64,000 bases of DNA from DASVTR01 sp036382855 (GTDB taxonomy: Bacteria; Acidobacteriota; Blastocatellia; Pyrinomonadales; Pyrinomonadaceae). This document shows positions 33,615-42,603 of this stretch, piece after piece (position 1 is the first letter of the stretch; the number at the start of each line of letters is the position of its first letter). Under the pieces are notes generated by a model. That model saw only the letters and a program-made list of their open reading frames with translations, was not told the origin of the DNA and searched no databases. A program made the position numbers and the translations under genes. Location: assembly GCA_036382855.1 (NCBI GenBank), contig DASVPO010000006.1:434001-498000 (forward strand), in the 5' to 3' direction.

Positions 33615-36125
33615 CTACTGCTGCTGCGGCTTGACGCCGTTAATGAAATCCTTAACGTCGCTGACAAACTGTTCGGGTCGTTCCCAGTGTGGAGAGTGGC
33701 CCGTGTCTGCATAGACTTTAAGGCGCGCGTTGGGAAGCGTAGTCGTCAAAGCGTCCTGTTCGGTTCGCGGGAAGATTGTTTCCTTATCTCCCCAGAGAAC
33801 GAGCGTCGGCGCTTTGATTTTGCTCAACTCAGAACTGACATCGCTCTTCAGCATGCCCTCCATCAACGCACGCCAGACGCGCGCCGGAAGCTTACTGCTT
33901 TCCGCCATGACCCTTTCCATGAATTCCTCCGGCACAGGATGATAGACTGTGCTGGTCTGGAATTCGCGTATGAATTTCTCAGGCACGGGGTCTTTGAGCG
34001 CATTGACTGACTGCTGTAACTCGCGGACAGCATTGTTGCGCAGCGTGGTTGCAGAGCCGACGAGGATGAGCCGGTCAATGCGTTCGGGCGCAGTGAGCGC
34101 AACGCGTTGAGCGACGAAACTCCCCATCGAATGACCAACCAGCGTCACGCGTTTCAACTGGTTCGTATCCATAAAGGCCACTACGTCCGAAGCTAAATCG
34201 GACAAGTTGTAGCCGCTCGCGGGCCGTTCGGAATCTCCGTGGCCGCGCAGGGTAAGAGCGTAAACGTGGTAGTTTGCGCCGAGTGCCGCCAGCACGCGGC
34301 TGTATGAAAACCAGGAGTCGGAATAACCGTGAAGCAGGATAACTGGATAACCTTTAGCGTCGCCCTGCTCGGCGTATTGCATCCTGACGCCTGTTTTAAG
34401 CTTCACGTCAACCAGTCGCAAAGGCTGCACGTGATGGCTCGTCTTGAGAGTCGCAGTCTCCTTTGATTCGGACAAATCTTCGACGCTCAATTTCGTGTCG
34501 GCCTTCTCCCACGCCTTGTCGAATTCGCTTTGCACCATCTGAGCGGAAGTCTGCTTGCCCTGCCGCTTGAGGCTCTCGATGAGACCGAACAGCGCGCGGC
34601 CGTTGCGCGGGTGTTTCGATAATTCGGCACGGAAGACCTTCTCGGCCTCCGCATTGTCGCCGCTCGCGAGCAGCGCGCCGCCCAGAGACTCGCGGGCCGG
34701 TATGTCCCAGTCGGCAGGCTCGTTGTAGTTCAGAGCATCTTCCGCTTCGACCGCCTTGCGTAAGCTTGCGACGGCCGCCTGCTTGTCTCCGCGCGCGAGC
34801 GCGATTTTTCCGGCGAGCATCTGCTCTGCGACTTGCAGCACGCCGCGCGCCGTGCTGTTGCCCATGCCGGCATCCGCGGCCACAGTCGCGGCGACATCCC
34901 TGAGCGCTTTTAATTCCGTTTCCGCGTTTGCGGCCTGGCCCTTTCCGGCGTGGGCCATGCCGCGCGCGAAGTGCCAGAGCGCGGTCGTTATCTTCAACTC
35001 CGGCGCTGGCTGCGGCTCTTTCAAAATCTCATCCCAACGACGGAAACGCACGAGCGTGATGCTCACGTAGGGCGCAAACATTTCGAGCATCGGCATCGCC
35101 TTCAGATGCGGCTTGACGTTGGCTTCGAGTTCTCTGGCGGCCTTGATGGCATCACTGGCGCGGCCGTTCATGCCGTGGGCCGAGGCCAGAAAGTGTATGT
35201 TGTGGTTGTAGTACATCATCGGATAGACGCCGCGTGCGCCGGTCTTCGCGATGTAGTCGCGGTCAACGACAATCGCTTCGGCGTTTGACTGCGCGGCGGC
35301 CACGTAGTCGCCGGTGCGGACGTAGATGTGCGAAGGCATGTGCACGAGATGCCCGGCCGAAGGAGCAAGACGCTCAAGGCGCGAGGCCGAAGGCAGCGCG
35401 CGTTCAGGATTGGGCGAAGCCTCGACAGCGTGTATGTAGTAGTGGTTCGCGCCCGTATGATTGGGGTTGCGACGGAGCACGCCTTCGAGCACGCGTATAA
35501 TCTCTTCCGTGCCTTCGGCGGGTTTGCCGTCCGACGACCAGAGTTGCCAGGGGCGCAAGTTCATCATGCTTTCGGCGTAGAGCGTCGCGGCATTGAGGTC
35601 GTCAGGGTAACGCTTGACCAGTTCGCTCATCGCGCTCTTGTAGGCGAGGGCCAACTTTTGACGGTCGGCCTGCGCATCGCTTGAGTATCTTTTCGAGAGC
35701 GCTTCGATGTAGGCGCGCTCGTGTTCGGAGGCGCGGGGCGCGAGCGCCAACGCTTTTTGCAGGGCTTCGTAAGCAGCCCTTTGCTGCGCGGCGTCGGCTT
35801 GCAGGTTGTAGTTCGAGCCCAAGGCGAGCGAGACGCCCCAGTGGGCCATTGCGAGTTGCGGGTCCAGTTCGGCGGCACGCTTGAAAGAGCGGACGGCTTC
35901 ATCGTGGTTAAAGGCATAGATAAAGGCCAAGCCCTGATTGAAGAAGCGCTGTGCCTCTGCGTTGGCGGTAGAAATAGGATGATGAACGTCGCCAAGGCCG
36001 GAGACGAGCGCCGCCGGTTTCGTCTCTCCGGCAGGGTGTTGATGCTGGCCGAAGGTTGCGCCGCCGGGAATAATAATGAAGGCGAGCGCAAGTATGATGG
36101 TTATGTATCTCAGCAAGTATCTCAT
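33615..36125 (-). CDS. exported TPR-domain protein fused to an alpha/beta hydrolase
   Basis: Start at 36125 (AGGAG about 11 bases upstream), giving a signal peptide MRYLLRYITIILALAFIIIP. Residues about 50-540 are TPR-like helical repeats (QRFFNQGLAFIYAFNHDEAV; LALGSNYNLQADAAQ). Residues about 570-835 form an alpha/beta hydrolase: oxyanion HGYSDSWFSY, nucleophile GHSMG near 664-668, Asp in LWGDKETIFP and His in DTGHSPHWERPEQF. The catalytic triad is complete. The fusion suggests that TPRs present a partner or anchor the hydrolase in the periplasm; substrate unknown. Confidence 0.88.
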   Translation of the reverse strand: MRYLLRYITIILALAFIIIPGGATFGQHQHPAGETKPAALVSGLGDVHHPISTANAEAQRFFNQGLAFIYAFNHDEAVRSFKRAAELDPQLAMAHWGVSLALGSNYNLQADAAQQRAAYEALQKALALAPRASEHERAYIEALSKRYSSDAQADRQKLALAYKSAMSELVKRYPDDLNAATLYAESMMNLRPWQLWSSDGKPAEGTEEIIRVLEGVLRRNPNHTGANHYYIHAVEASPNPERALPSASRLERLAPSAGHLVHMPSHIYVRTGDYVAAAQSNAEAIVVDRDYIAKTGARGVYPMMYYNHNIHFLASAHGMNGRASDAIKAARELEANVKPHLKAMPMLEMFAPYVSITLVRFRRWDEILKEPQPAPELKITTALWHFARGMAHAGKGQAANAETELKALRDVAATVAADAGMGNSTARGVLQVAEQMLAGKIALARGDKQAAVASLRKAVEAEDALNYNEPADWDIPARESLGGALLASGDNAEAEKVFRAELSKHPRNGRALFGLIESLKRQGKQTSAQMVQSEFDKAWEKADTKLSVEDLSESKETATLKTSHHVQPLRLVDVKLKTGVRMQYAEQGDAKGYPVILLHGYSDSWFSYSRVLAALGANYHVYALTLRGHGDSERPASGYNLSDLASDVVAFMDTNQLKRVTLVGHSMGSFVAQRVALTAPERIDRLILVGSATTLRNNAVRELQQSVNALKDPVPEKFIREFQTSTVYHPVPEEFMERVMAESSKLPARVWRALMEGMLKSDVSSELSKIKAPTLVLWGDKETIFPRTEQDALTTTLPNARLKVYADTGHSPHWERPEQFVSDVKDFINGVKPQQQ

Positions 36126-36406
36126 TAAAAGTTTCTCCTCATCCCGGCCCACGCGTCGGCAGAACGTTTATCATCTGCGTAGGCGCTTCAGCCGGGGAAA
36201 AAGTTTCAACGGGGCGCATCCCCGAATTATTGAGAAGTACGAAGAGAAGTCGTCAGCCGGCTCTGAATTTTCGTTGAAAAAGTTATGAAAGTCAGTAGAA
36301 GCAATGAACTCAAGCACTTAAATGGAAGCTCAGGGCAGCCGTCGAAGCTGACGGCTGCATCAACAAGCGTGATAATCTGTCTTCAAAGGGAGCGTTGTTA
36401 ACAAAG

Positions 36407-36640
36407 ATGAAACATGTCGCGATTCGCTACTGCGTGGTTTGAAACTACCTGCCGCGCGCCGCCCGTGTGGCGGACTTGCTCAAGCAGGAACTCGGAATTA
36501 AAGAAGTGGCGCTCGTCTCGGGCGAGCGCGGCGAATTTAGCATCTGGGTGGCGGAAAACCTTGTGGCCCGGAAAGACGGCCTTGAGTTTCCAGATGAGCA
36601 GGAGGTCTTAAAGGCCGTCCGCGACGCGCTCGACGCCTGA
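36407..36640 (+). CDS. SelW/Rdx-family selenoprotein with in-frame TGA (Sec) codon
   Basis: Read with TGA at 36440-36442 as selenocysteine, the frame gives 77 residues: MKHVAIRYCVV-Sec-NYLPRAARVADLL, then KEVALVSGERGEFSIWVAEN and GLEFPDEQEVLKAVRDAL, ending at TGA 36638. This matches the Rdx (SelW/SelT/SelH) thioredoxin-like family along its whole length: redox motif CxxU after the first strand, the following PRA helix, the GxRGEF turn and the FP-E-E helix. A hairpin CCGCC/GGCGG (36459-36463 and 36469-36473, loop CGTGT with G at loop position two) begins 16 bases after the TGA, matching bacterial SECIS rules. Translation as normal stop would leave an 11-residue peptide. The family is thought to act in thiol redox reactions; the precise role is unknown. 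It is divergent from the TPR-hydrolase gene. Confidence 0.88.
36459..36473 (+). promoter_or_regulatory. bacterial SECIS-like stem-loop
   Basis: A 5-bp stem (CCGCC with GGCGG) with loop CGTGT begins 16 bases and has its loop 21 bases after the TGA at 36440-36442. Known bacterial SECIS elements have a short apical loop with a G in its first two positions at this distance. It is inside the coding sequence, as expected for SelB recognition. Confidence 0.65.
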
Positions 36641-36647
36641 AGAATTT

Positions 36648-37205
36648 TCAACTGCGCTTGCGATGCTCGGCCAGCATGTTGCAGAAGAGAGCGCCCTGCT
36701 CTTTTGCGTCGTCTAAGGCTTCGTGCGTGTGCGGTAAATCGTCAAACCAGCGCGCGGGCATCGTCGTCTTCAACGTCTTACGAAAATCGGTCCTGAGCAT
36801 CGTCCAAGCGAACGTCTTGATGTCCAGCCCGACAAACGAGAACGGACTCTCGCCCGCAAACCTGATGAGATACCACTGTATGAACATGAAATCGAAGACC
36901 GCCGGATAGCCCACGAAAACAGGAACGCCCGGCAAAGCCTTCAGCCACCTGACATACTCCCTGATGGCATCCTCCGGCTGCTGCAAATTCCGCCTTGAGG
37001 CTTCCCAGGCGGCAGGCTGCGTCGTCCACCATGCCATCGTACGCGGGTCGCCGGTTGCGCCGGGCAGCGTCGCGAGGTTGGCGGAAAACGTGCTGACGAG
37101 AGTTTTGTCCGCGAGGTAGGCGGCCGATCCGAAGCTCAACATGGAGTGCGGCCCCGGAATTGGCCCATCCGTCTCAACATCCGTACTGACGTAAATCTCT
37201 GTCAT
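36648..37205 (-). CDS. DEDD-family 3'-5' exonuclease (Rv2179c-like)
   Basis: The ATG at 37205 has AAGGATG about 8 bases upstream. The exonuclease motifs are visible: YVSTDVETDGP (DxE) at the start, a second Asp in YPAVFDFMFIQW and the HEALDDAKEQG motif (HxxxxD) near the C terminus. It is the 185-residue size of the Rv2179c-type exoribonucleases rather than a polymerase-linked proofreading domain. It converges with the selenoprotein gene with 7 bases between stops. RNA is the more likely substrate, by family. Confidence 0.8.
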   Translation of the reverse strand: MTEIYVSTDVETDGPIPGPHSMLSFGSAAYLADKTLVSTFSANLATLPGATGDPRTMAWWTTQPAAWEASRRNLQQPEDAIREYVRWLKALPGVPVFVGYPAVFDFMFIQWYLIRFAGESPFSFVGLDIKTFAWTMLRTDFRKTLKTTMPARWFDDLPHTHEALDDAKEQGALFCNMLAEHRKRS

Positions 37206-37258
37206 CAATCAAGCATCCTTTTCATTAACCGAAGAGAGCGGCGGCAAGTCATCGTTAA

Positions 37259-37765
37259 TCACCGTTCGAGCAATTGCTGGCTGAGGCGGCTCAAATCCTG
37301 TAGATGGTCTTCGTCATGTTCGCGCATTTTATGGAGCAGCGTTTGCAGTGTGATTGGGCCAACATTTTCCAGAGTGCCACTGCGCTGTAAATCATGGGCA
37401 GAGAGACGACTGATGAGGCGCATGTTGCTTTCGCGCGCCAGCGCGAAAGTATCGAGCATGGTTGAGAGCGACTGGCTGTTGTAGTCGCGCTCGCGCGCCG
37501 CACGTCCGCCGTCGAAGTCCGGCAGAAAGGGGTCTGTCTCGCGCGTCAGTTTTTCGATGCGGACGGCGTAGCCCTCGCGCTCAAGGTCCGAGAGATGACA
37601 GACGTGCTCAAGGGCTGAAAATTCCTGTGCCGAAGGCTTCCAATGCGCGTCCATCTCAGGCAAGCTGCTCACCAACTCTCGGACGCGTGCGGGCGTTTCG
37701 GCCAGAGAACGTGCGAGCGATTGCAGTTCTTCCGTCTCCAACATCTTGCCGTCACCTTCTCTCAT
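37259..37765 (-). CDS. DinB-family protein
   Basis: A 168-residue four-helix-bundle protein with DinB-type metal ligands: His in EHVCHLSDLE and a His triplet region in HKMREHDEDHLQDL. DinB proteins are often thiol transferases or of unknown function. The start ATG overlaps the stop codon of the AMIN-like gene (ATGA), a sign of translational coupling, so I keep the longest frame. It is followed by the exonuclease gene 53 bases downstream. Confidence 0.75.
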   Translation of the reverse strand: MREGDGKMLETEELQSLARSLAETPARVRELVSSLPEMDAHWKPSAQEFSALEHVCHLSDLEREGYAVRIEKLTRETDPFLPDFDGGRAARERDYNSQSLSTMLDTFALARESNMRLISRLSAHDLQRSGTLENVGPITLQTLLHKMREHDEDHLQDLSRLSQQLLER

Positions 37766-38418
37766 TGATGCTTGATGTCTATGACGAGGCGCGCGGGGTC
37801 TGGACGCGGTTCGGCGCGATAGGGCTTGCGGTCTGCGACCTCAATCAGCCACTCCAACTGCCCTTCGGCGTCGCAGACCTGCCGTACGAGCCTGACGGTT
37901 TTCAACTCGTCGTCCATCTGTACGCTCTCGACGCTCGTGCGCCCGTTCTCAAGACGCGCCTGCGCCGGAGTCATGCGCACCAAGAGCCACGTGCCGCCCA
38001 AAACCTTCAACTCGTCCGGGCCACACTTGCGCGTCAGCTTGTCAACATACTCGACGCGGAAGCCGGGCGGCAGTTCGCCATCGAAGTCGAAGACGACGCG
38101 GTCGAAGTCGTCGTGCAGGCCCGTGCGTATGCGTTGCAGCGTGGCTGGCTTGGGCGGAGCGGGGTCTGGCTTGAGTTGTTCGACAGCATCGGTCGTGCCT
38201 GTAAACTCTTCGGGCAATGGCGGCGGAGGCGGGCGTCTCTGTCGTCCAGCTTCGCGCCCGCCGGAGTCTCGATTCTCCTCGCGCAGTTGTGCGAGGTTCG
38301 GCTGCGGCTCGCCGCGACGCATGCGGCTCTCGCACCACGTCGCAAGGAGCGCAAACGCGACGATGCCGAACAACAATAGCCAGCGCTTATCACTAAACAG
38401 ATTTTTCCAGCTTCTCAT
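37762..38418 (-). CDS. membrane-anchored AMIN-like domain protein
   Basis: Start at 38418 with GGAGAG about 8 bases upstream. One N-terminal transmembrane segment (RWLLLFGIVAFALLATWC), possibly with a lipidated Cys, is followed by a Pro-rich linker (RRPPPPPLPEEF) and a compact domain beginning HDDFDRVVFDFDGELPPGFR and ending DPARLVIDIKHQ. This FDRVVFDF...GYRVEYV pattern resembles AMIN-like domains of envelope proteins, which bind peptidoglycan or other envelope parts. It would face the periplasm. Its stop overlaps the DinB start by 4 bases. Confidence 0.65.
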   Translation of the reverse strand: MRSWKNLFSDKRWLLLFGIVAFALLATWCESRMRRGEPQPNLAQLREENRDSGGREAGRQRRPPPPPLPEEFTGTTDAVEQLKPDPAPPKPATLQRIRTGLHDDFDRVVFDFDGELPPGFRVEYVDKLTRKCGPDELKVLGGTWLLVRMTPAQARLENGRTSVESVQMDDELKTVRLVRQVCDAEGQLEWLIEVADRKPYRAEPRPDPARLVIDIKHQ

Positions 38419-38817
38419 CTCTATGCTCTCCGGCCTCAGGCCGCACGGCAAACGTGCGTGCGGCGGCGGATTCCGTTAAATACGTGTTAAGGATGACGGC
38501 AGTTTCCCGGCGTCGGCGATTATGTCAATAAAGCTTTGCGAAGGGAAGAACGAGCGTGCAGCAACGGATAAACGGCGAGCAATGGAATGGAAGACAAATG
38601 CTCCCCGCTTCATCGCTCATCGTTCGACAGTTCGCATTTATTTTACGCGCGGGCAAACCCTTTTAACTTGGAGTGCCATCGAAGCCTTGAAGGTCAATTC
38701 AAGCTTAAGATAACCAACTCAGCCGTGCGCCCTAAGAGTTCTCTGTAATGGACGCCGCGCGAATTGTTCAGTCAGCCTACAAGCCGCAGTTCTACCCGAA
38801 GGAGTGTCAAGCTCATC
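38419..38817. other. divergent intergenic region
   Basis: About 400 bases between the divergent AMIN-like and VWFA genes. It holds a GC-rich imperfect palindrome near 38440-38470 and an AT-richer stretch at 38620-38720 suited to promoters. The only frame, of 63 codons at 38522-38713, has no clear homologue, and I do not call it. Confidence 0.4.
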
Positions 38818-40137
38818 ATGCGCCAAACTCTCGCCAGCCTGCTTTCCATCCTTATCTTCGCGCTGCTCTTAACGCCCGCCGCCCGCGCGCAATCGGATAA
38901 GCCGGGCATCAAGAAAAGCGGCAAGACCACAGAGACACAAAAGCAGAAGAAGACTGAACCGAACGCGAGCGCCGACGCGCAGGAGGAAACCGAAACCGTC
39001 ACGGTCGAAACGAATCTGGTCACGATTCCCGTCATCGTCAGCGACCGTGGCGACCGCTACGTCGCTGATTTGAGGCAGGACGAGTTCACCATCTACGAAG
39101 ACGGCGTGCAGCAGCCGGTCGCATACTTCGACGCAGTGACCGCACCCTTCCACGTCGTTCTGATGCTCGACACAAGCGCCAGCACACAGGACAAGCTCAG
39201 CCAGATACAACGTGCCGCCATCCAGTTCACGGAAGAGTTGCAGCCAGCCGACCGCGTTAAGGTCATCTCCTTTGACGACCAGATTCGAGACCTCTGCGAT
39301 TTTAGCAACGACCGTGCGGTCTTGCAGTGGGCCATCAAGGGCACGCGCCCCGGTCAGGGCACGAAGCTCTACGATGCTGTCAAGCTTGCCATCGGCAAAC
39401 TTCAAAGCGTCAAGGGCCGCAAGGCCATCGTTATCTTCACGGACGGCGTTGATTCCTACAGCGACCGCGCCACCTACGAGCAGAATCGGAAGGCGATTGA
39501 GGAAGCTGGCATCATCGTCTACCCGATTCGCTACGACACGCGCGAGGATGTCGAGCGCACTGTGCGGCAGCAGCAGCGCTCAGGTCAGGCCGTTAACCTC
39601 GGAAGCATTCTCGGCGGCATCGGCGGAGGCGGCAATACAAACCGCACTCCGACGACGCCCAAAACCTTTCCCACCGAAGACGACAAATCGCTGCCCGTGC
39701 CGGTCGTGACGGGCCGCAGCAGCACAAACCCCGGCGGCATACGCTGGCCCGGCGGCATCACCATCACCGAAGACAAGCCCAACGAAGATTCGCGCGACAA
39801 CCGCAACAACCGCGACGCGCGCTACCCTGACCGCCGCCCGACCACTATGGACACCATCACCGCCGAACTCGACAGGATGTACGAAACAGGCGATGCTTAC
39901 CTTAACGACATGGCAAACGAATCGGGCGGCGCTCTCTATCGCGCCGACACGCTCTTTTACCTGCCCGATGCCTTCGCCAAGATTGCTGCGGAACTGCGCA
40001 CGCAATACTCCGTCGGCTACTATCCGCAGCAGGCGGCGCGCGACGGCAAGTATCATAAGATTCGCGTCAAAGTTAGTCGCAAAGACGTTTCCGTGCGGGC
40101 ACGCCCAGGCTATCGCGCACGAACCGCTGCCAGATAG
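38818..40137 (+). CDS. exported VWFA-related protein (acidobacterial type)
   Basis: Start at 38818, directly before a signal peptide (MRQTLASLLSILIFALLLTP, then AARA). A region TVETNLVTIPVIVSDRGDRY to EFTIYEDGVQQPVAYF precedes a von Willebrand A domain from about residue 105: the MIDAS signature DTSAS (MLDTSASTQDKLSQ) is intact, with FTDGVDSYSDRATYEQ later. The C-terminal part ends QYSVGYYPQQAARDGKYHKI, typical of the TIGR-type VWFA-related acidobacterial family. A low-complexity Gly/Asn/Arg insert lies at about 265-340. The function is not known; the domain binds proteins through a metal ion. Confidence 0.88.
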   Translation: MRQTLASLLSILIFALLLTPAARAQSDKPGIKKSGKTTETQKQKKTEPNASADAQEETETVTVETNLVTIPVIVSDRGDRYVADLRQDEFTIYEDGVQQPVAYFDAVTAPFHVVLMLDTSASTQDKLSQIQRAAIQFTEELQPADRVKVISFDDQIRDLCDFSNDRAVLQWAIKGTRPGQGTKLYDAVKLAIGKLQSVKGRKAIVIFTDGVDSYSDRATYEQNRKAIEEAGIIVYPIRYDTREDVERTVRQQQRSGQAVNLGSILGGIGGGGNTNRTPTTPKTFPTEDDKSLPVPVVTGRSSTNPGGIRWPGGITITEDKPNEDSRDNRNNRDARYPDRRPTTMDTITAELDRMYETGDAYLNDMANESGGALYRADTLFYLPDAFAKIAAELRTQYSVGYYPQQAARDGKYHKIRVKVSRKDVSVRARPGYRARTAAR

Positions 40138-40348
40138 CGAGCGCCAGCATACTTCTCAAAACTAAACTGCCAGCCCGCTTGTTGCTCTCCGCTAACGAGT
40201 AGCGAAGCGCGTGCGAATAGTCTAATATCCTGACCTGAAGTTCCCCTGAATAATTTGTGTCTGGGATTGTGGTTTGCGTGTGCGCTGTCGAAGACAGAGG
40301 TGCAGGCTCTTAAACGTATCCGATTGTGAGCCGGGAGGATTTTGGTTG

Positions 40349-41788
40349 ATGTCTAGCGGCCGTCGTAGCGCTTTCGTTCTGTTAATCGTCGCCTTAATGT
40401 TTGGGCAGCTTTCGTGTCGCGGCTTGCTCGGAGATAAATCGGGCGAGACGGATACGACGGGCGGCGCGCGGCCCGCTCCGCATTTCAGGCCCGGCTTTAA
40501 TCTCTTCAAGGTCGAGCAGGACATAGAACTGGGCCGTCAATCGGCCGCGAAGATTTCACAGCAGGTTCCGCTGATGCGCGACGAGCGGGTCGTTAACTAC
40601 GTGCGCTCACTTGGCGCGAAGCTTGCGGCCAAAGCGCCCGGCCCTAATTTCCCTTACCAGTTTGCGGTCGTCGCCTCGAAGGAGATTAACGCGTTTGCGC
40701 TTCCGGGTGGCTATATCTTCGTCAATGCGGGCGCTCTCATGGCGGCGAAAAACGAGGGCGAGATAGCGGGCGTCATCGCGCACGAGATTTCCCACATCGC
40801 ACTCCGTCATGGAACGAATCAAGCCTCGAAGGCTTATCTGGCGCAGGCGGGCTTAGACATCCTGCGCGGCATTGCCGGCGGCACGGACGCCAATCTGGGA
40901 CAGGTAGTGGATGCAATCGGCGGCGCTGGCGCTAACATGCTCTTCCTCAAGTTCGGCCGCACGGCCGAGACGCAGGCCGACCTTGAAGGCGCGCACATCA
41001 TGGTCAACGCAGGCTACGACCCGCGCGACATGGCAAACTTCTTCAAGACGCTCGCGGCGCAGGGCGGGCAGCGCACGCCGCAGCTTCTATCAGACCATCC
41101 AGACCCCGGCAATCGCGTCGCGGCCATTAACGAACTGCTCCCGCAACTCAAGATGACCCAGAACCCGACGCGCGATACGGATGCCTTCAGGCAGGTCAAA
41201 GCCTTACTGACGGGCAGCGCCGCTCCGCAGACTGGAAACGCTGGCGAGCCTGCACGCGTCGGCCCGCGCGACCCAAACGACATCAAGGGCGGAACAAGGC
41301 CAGAGCGTCCCTCTTCATCCTTCGGCGAGTTTCAAACGCGCGACGGCTCGTTTGCTCTGCGTTATCCGCAGAACTGGGACGTGCTGACGACAGATCAGGT
41401 GAATTTAATCTTCGCGCCCAAGGGTGCATACGGGCAGCGGGAGCAGACCATCTTTGTCACGCACGGTCTGTTTATCGGCGCGGTCGCGCCGCAGTCAGAC
41501 AATCTTGAGGAAGCCAACGCGAAGTTTGTGCAGGAACAGATTGCGGTCAATCCTGACTTCCGCATCGTGCGTGCGCCGCAGGCTATCAACTTCGGCGGGC
41601 GTCGCGGCTATGCGACGATGGTCGCGGGGCCTTCGACCGTCACGGGCGTCGTCGAAGTGGACGTTATACACACGACCGCCACCTCCGACGGCAAACTCTT
41701 CTACGTCATCACGATGGCTCCCGAAGACGAGTGGCAAGCTTATCAACCCGCGTTTGAAGAAATCCTGAGAAGCCTGAGGTTGAAATAA
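40349..41788 (+). CDS. M48-family metalloprotease lipoprotein
   Basis: Start at 40349, 10 bases after a GGAGG site; the lipobox is FGQLSC. The zinc site HEISHIALRH is near residue 145, with the third ligand Glu in TAETQADLEGAHIMVNAGYD. The first 280 residues form a BepA/LoiP-like M48 peptidase domain. A C-terminal part of about 150 residues (FALRYPQNWDVLTTDQVNLI, ending YQPAFEEILRSLRLK) resembles a PsbP/lipocalin-like domain. It is probably an outer-membrane or periplasmic protease in protein quality control. Its stop lies at the start of the 41796-41880 hairpin. Confidence 0.88.
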   Translation: MSSGRRSAFVLLIVALMFGQLSCRGLLGDKSGETDTTGGARPAPHFRPGFNLFKVEQDIELGRQSAAKISQQVPLMRDERVVNYVRSLGAKLAAKAPGPNFPYQFAVVASKEINAFALPGGYIFVNAGALMAAKNEGEIAGVIAHEISHIALRHGTNQASKAYLAQAGLDILRGIAGGTDANLGQVVDAIGGAGANMLFLKFGRTAETQADLEGAHIMVNAGYDPRDMANFFKTLAAQGGQRTPQLLSDHPDPGNRVAAINELLPQLKMTQNPTRDTDAFRQVKALLTGSAAPQTGNAGEPARVGPRDPNDIKGGTRPERPSSSFGEFQTRDGSFALRYPQNWDVLTTDQVNLIFAPKGAYGQREQTIFVTHGLFIGAVAPQSDNLEEANAKFVQEQIAVNPDFRIVRAPQAINFGGRRGYATMVAGPSTVTGVVEVDVIHTTATSDGKLFYVITMAPEDEWQAYQPAFEEILRSLRLK

Positions 41789-41795
41789 GGTAAAA

Positions 41796-41880
41796 GGTAA
41801 AAGGCAAAAGGTAAAAGTAAGGGGAAGCCAGTTTTATTAAAAGTGGTTTTCGGCCTACCTTTTACCTTTTGCCTTTTACC
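41796..41880. terminator. 22-bp perfect polypurine hairpin between convergent genes
   Basis: The 22 bases at 41796-41817 (GGTAAAAGGCAAAAGG then TAAAAG) are perfectly complementary to 41859-41880. It separates convergent genes and can serve both as a terminator. The right arm contains the last codons and the stop of the minus-strand gene ending at 41862. Confidence 0.8.
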
Positions 41881-42485
41881 TTTTTACTTCTCTTTTCCGG
41901 GCAGGGTGATTTGGCGGCGAAGGCTGCGTTGACGTTGTTGCGCTGTAGTTCTTTGTCGGGCCAGACTTCGGGGAAGGTGTAGCCTGGGCCTTTCGTGTAT
42001 TTATGTTCTTCCCAGAGCCGCCTGCCTACTTCGTCGAAATAGATTCGATGCTCTAAGGTAGAGCCGTTGGCAGCGCCGCCGGTGATGAAGACGAAGCGGA
42101 GGCGGCCGGACTCGTCGTAGTAGTGCTCCCACTTCAAGGCGGAATCATCCGAGCCAGCCTGTTTTTCGTAGTAGCGCACGCGCCCGTTCGCATCAATGGC
42201 GAGCGTGCGCAGTCCGTCCTCATACGGCTCGCAGTATTCAAACTCGCGCGTCCTGACTTTGAAAGACTTACGGCTCAGGCCCGTCTTCACATTCTGAACG
42301 ACGGCGCGCACGGCTTTAATCTTCGGATGCTGCTGCCAGTTTGCTTTCGTTACCTCTTCGGTTGCTTGCTGCGCCGTCGTATTAACGGCGGGAGCGTAGG
42401 CAGCGTTTGACGTTTGTGCCCTGCAAGGCGACGAAGCGAAACCCGACAATCCAAAGAGCAACAGCGAACAGGCTATCAGCCTCAT
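41862..42485 (-). CDS. small exported protein of unknown function
   Basis: Signal peptide MRLIACSLLLFGLSGFASS (cleavage likely after CRA). The mature part is about 180 residues: a helical N-terminal stretch, then beta-rich repeats of MORN/YD-like character (YYEKQAGSDDSALKWEHYYD, RLRFVFITGG, YFDEVGRRLWEEHKY). I do not recognise the family. The last seven residues (KKVKGKR) come from the right arm of the hairpin at 41796-41880, so this tail is probably a late extension rather than functional sequence. Confidence 0.6.
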   Translation of the reverse strand: MRLIACSLLLFGLSGFASSPCRAQTSNAAYAPAVNTTAQQATEEVTKANWQQHPKIKAVRAVVQNVKTGLSRKSFKVRTREFEYCEPYEDGLRTLAIDANGRVRYYEKQAGSDDSALKWEHYYDESGRLRFVFITGGAANGSTLEHRIYFDEVGRRLWEEHKYTKGPGYTFPEVWPDKELQRNNVNAAFAAKSPCPEKRSKKVKGKR

Positions 42486-42512
42486 GCAAAAAGTCTCCCT
42501 TTTATGTTAGAG

Positions 42513-42595
42513 GATGAAGTAAGAACGCGGAACGATGAACTGTTAAGAGCTTGCTTGTCGTTCATCACTGCCGCGTTCATCGTTCCTACTTCATC
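42513..42595. repeat. hairpin of GATGAA/TTCATC words
   Basis: GATGAAGTAAGAACG (42513-42527) pairs with CGTTCCTACTTCATC (42581-42595) with one mismatch. Inside, GAACGATGAAC and GTTCATC words allow alternative pairings. It lies downstream of the S46 peptidase gene and upstream of the next minus-strand gene. Confidence 0.6.
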
Positions 42596-42603
42596 GTTTC
42601 CAG

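Noticed and set aside
36445..36651. A 68-codon minus-strand frame over the selenoprotein
   Set aside because: Antisense shadow of the better supported Rdx protein.
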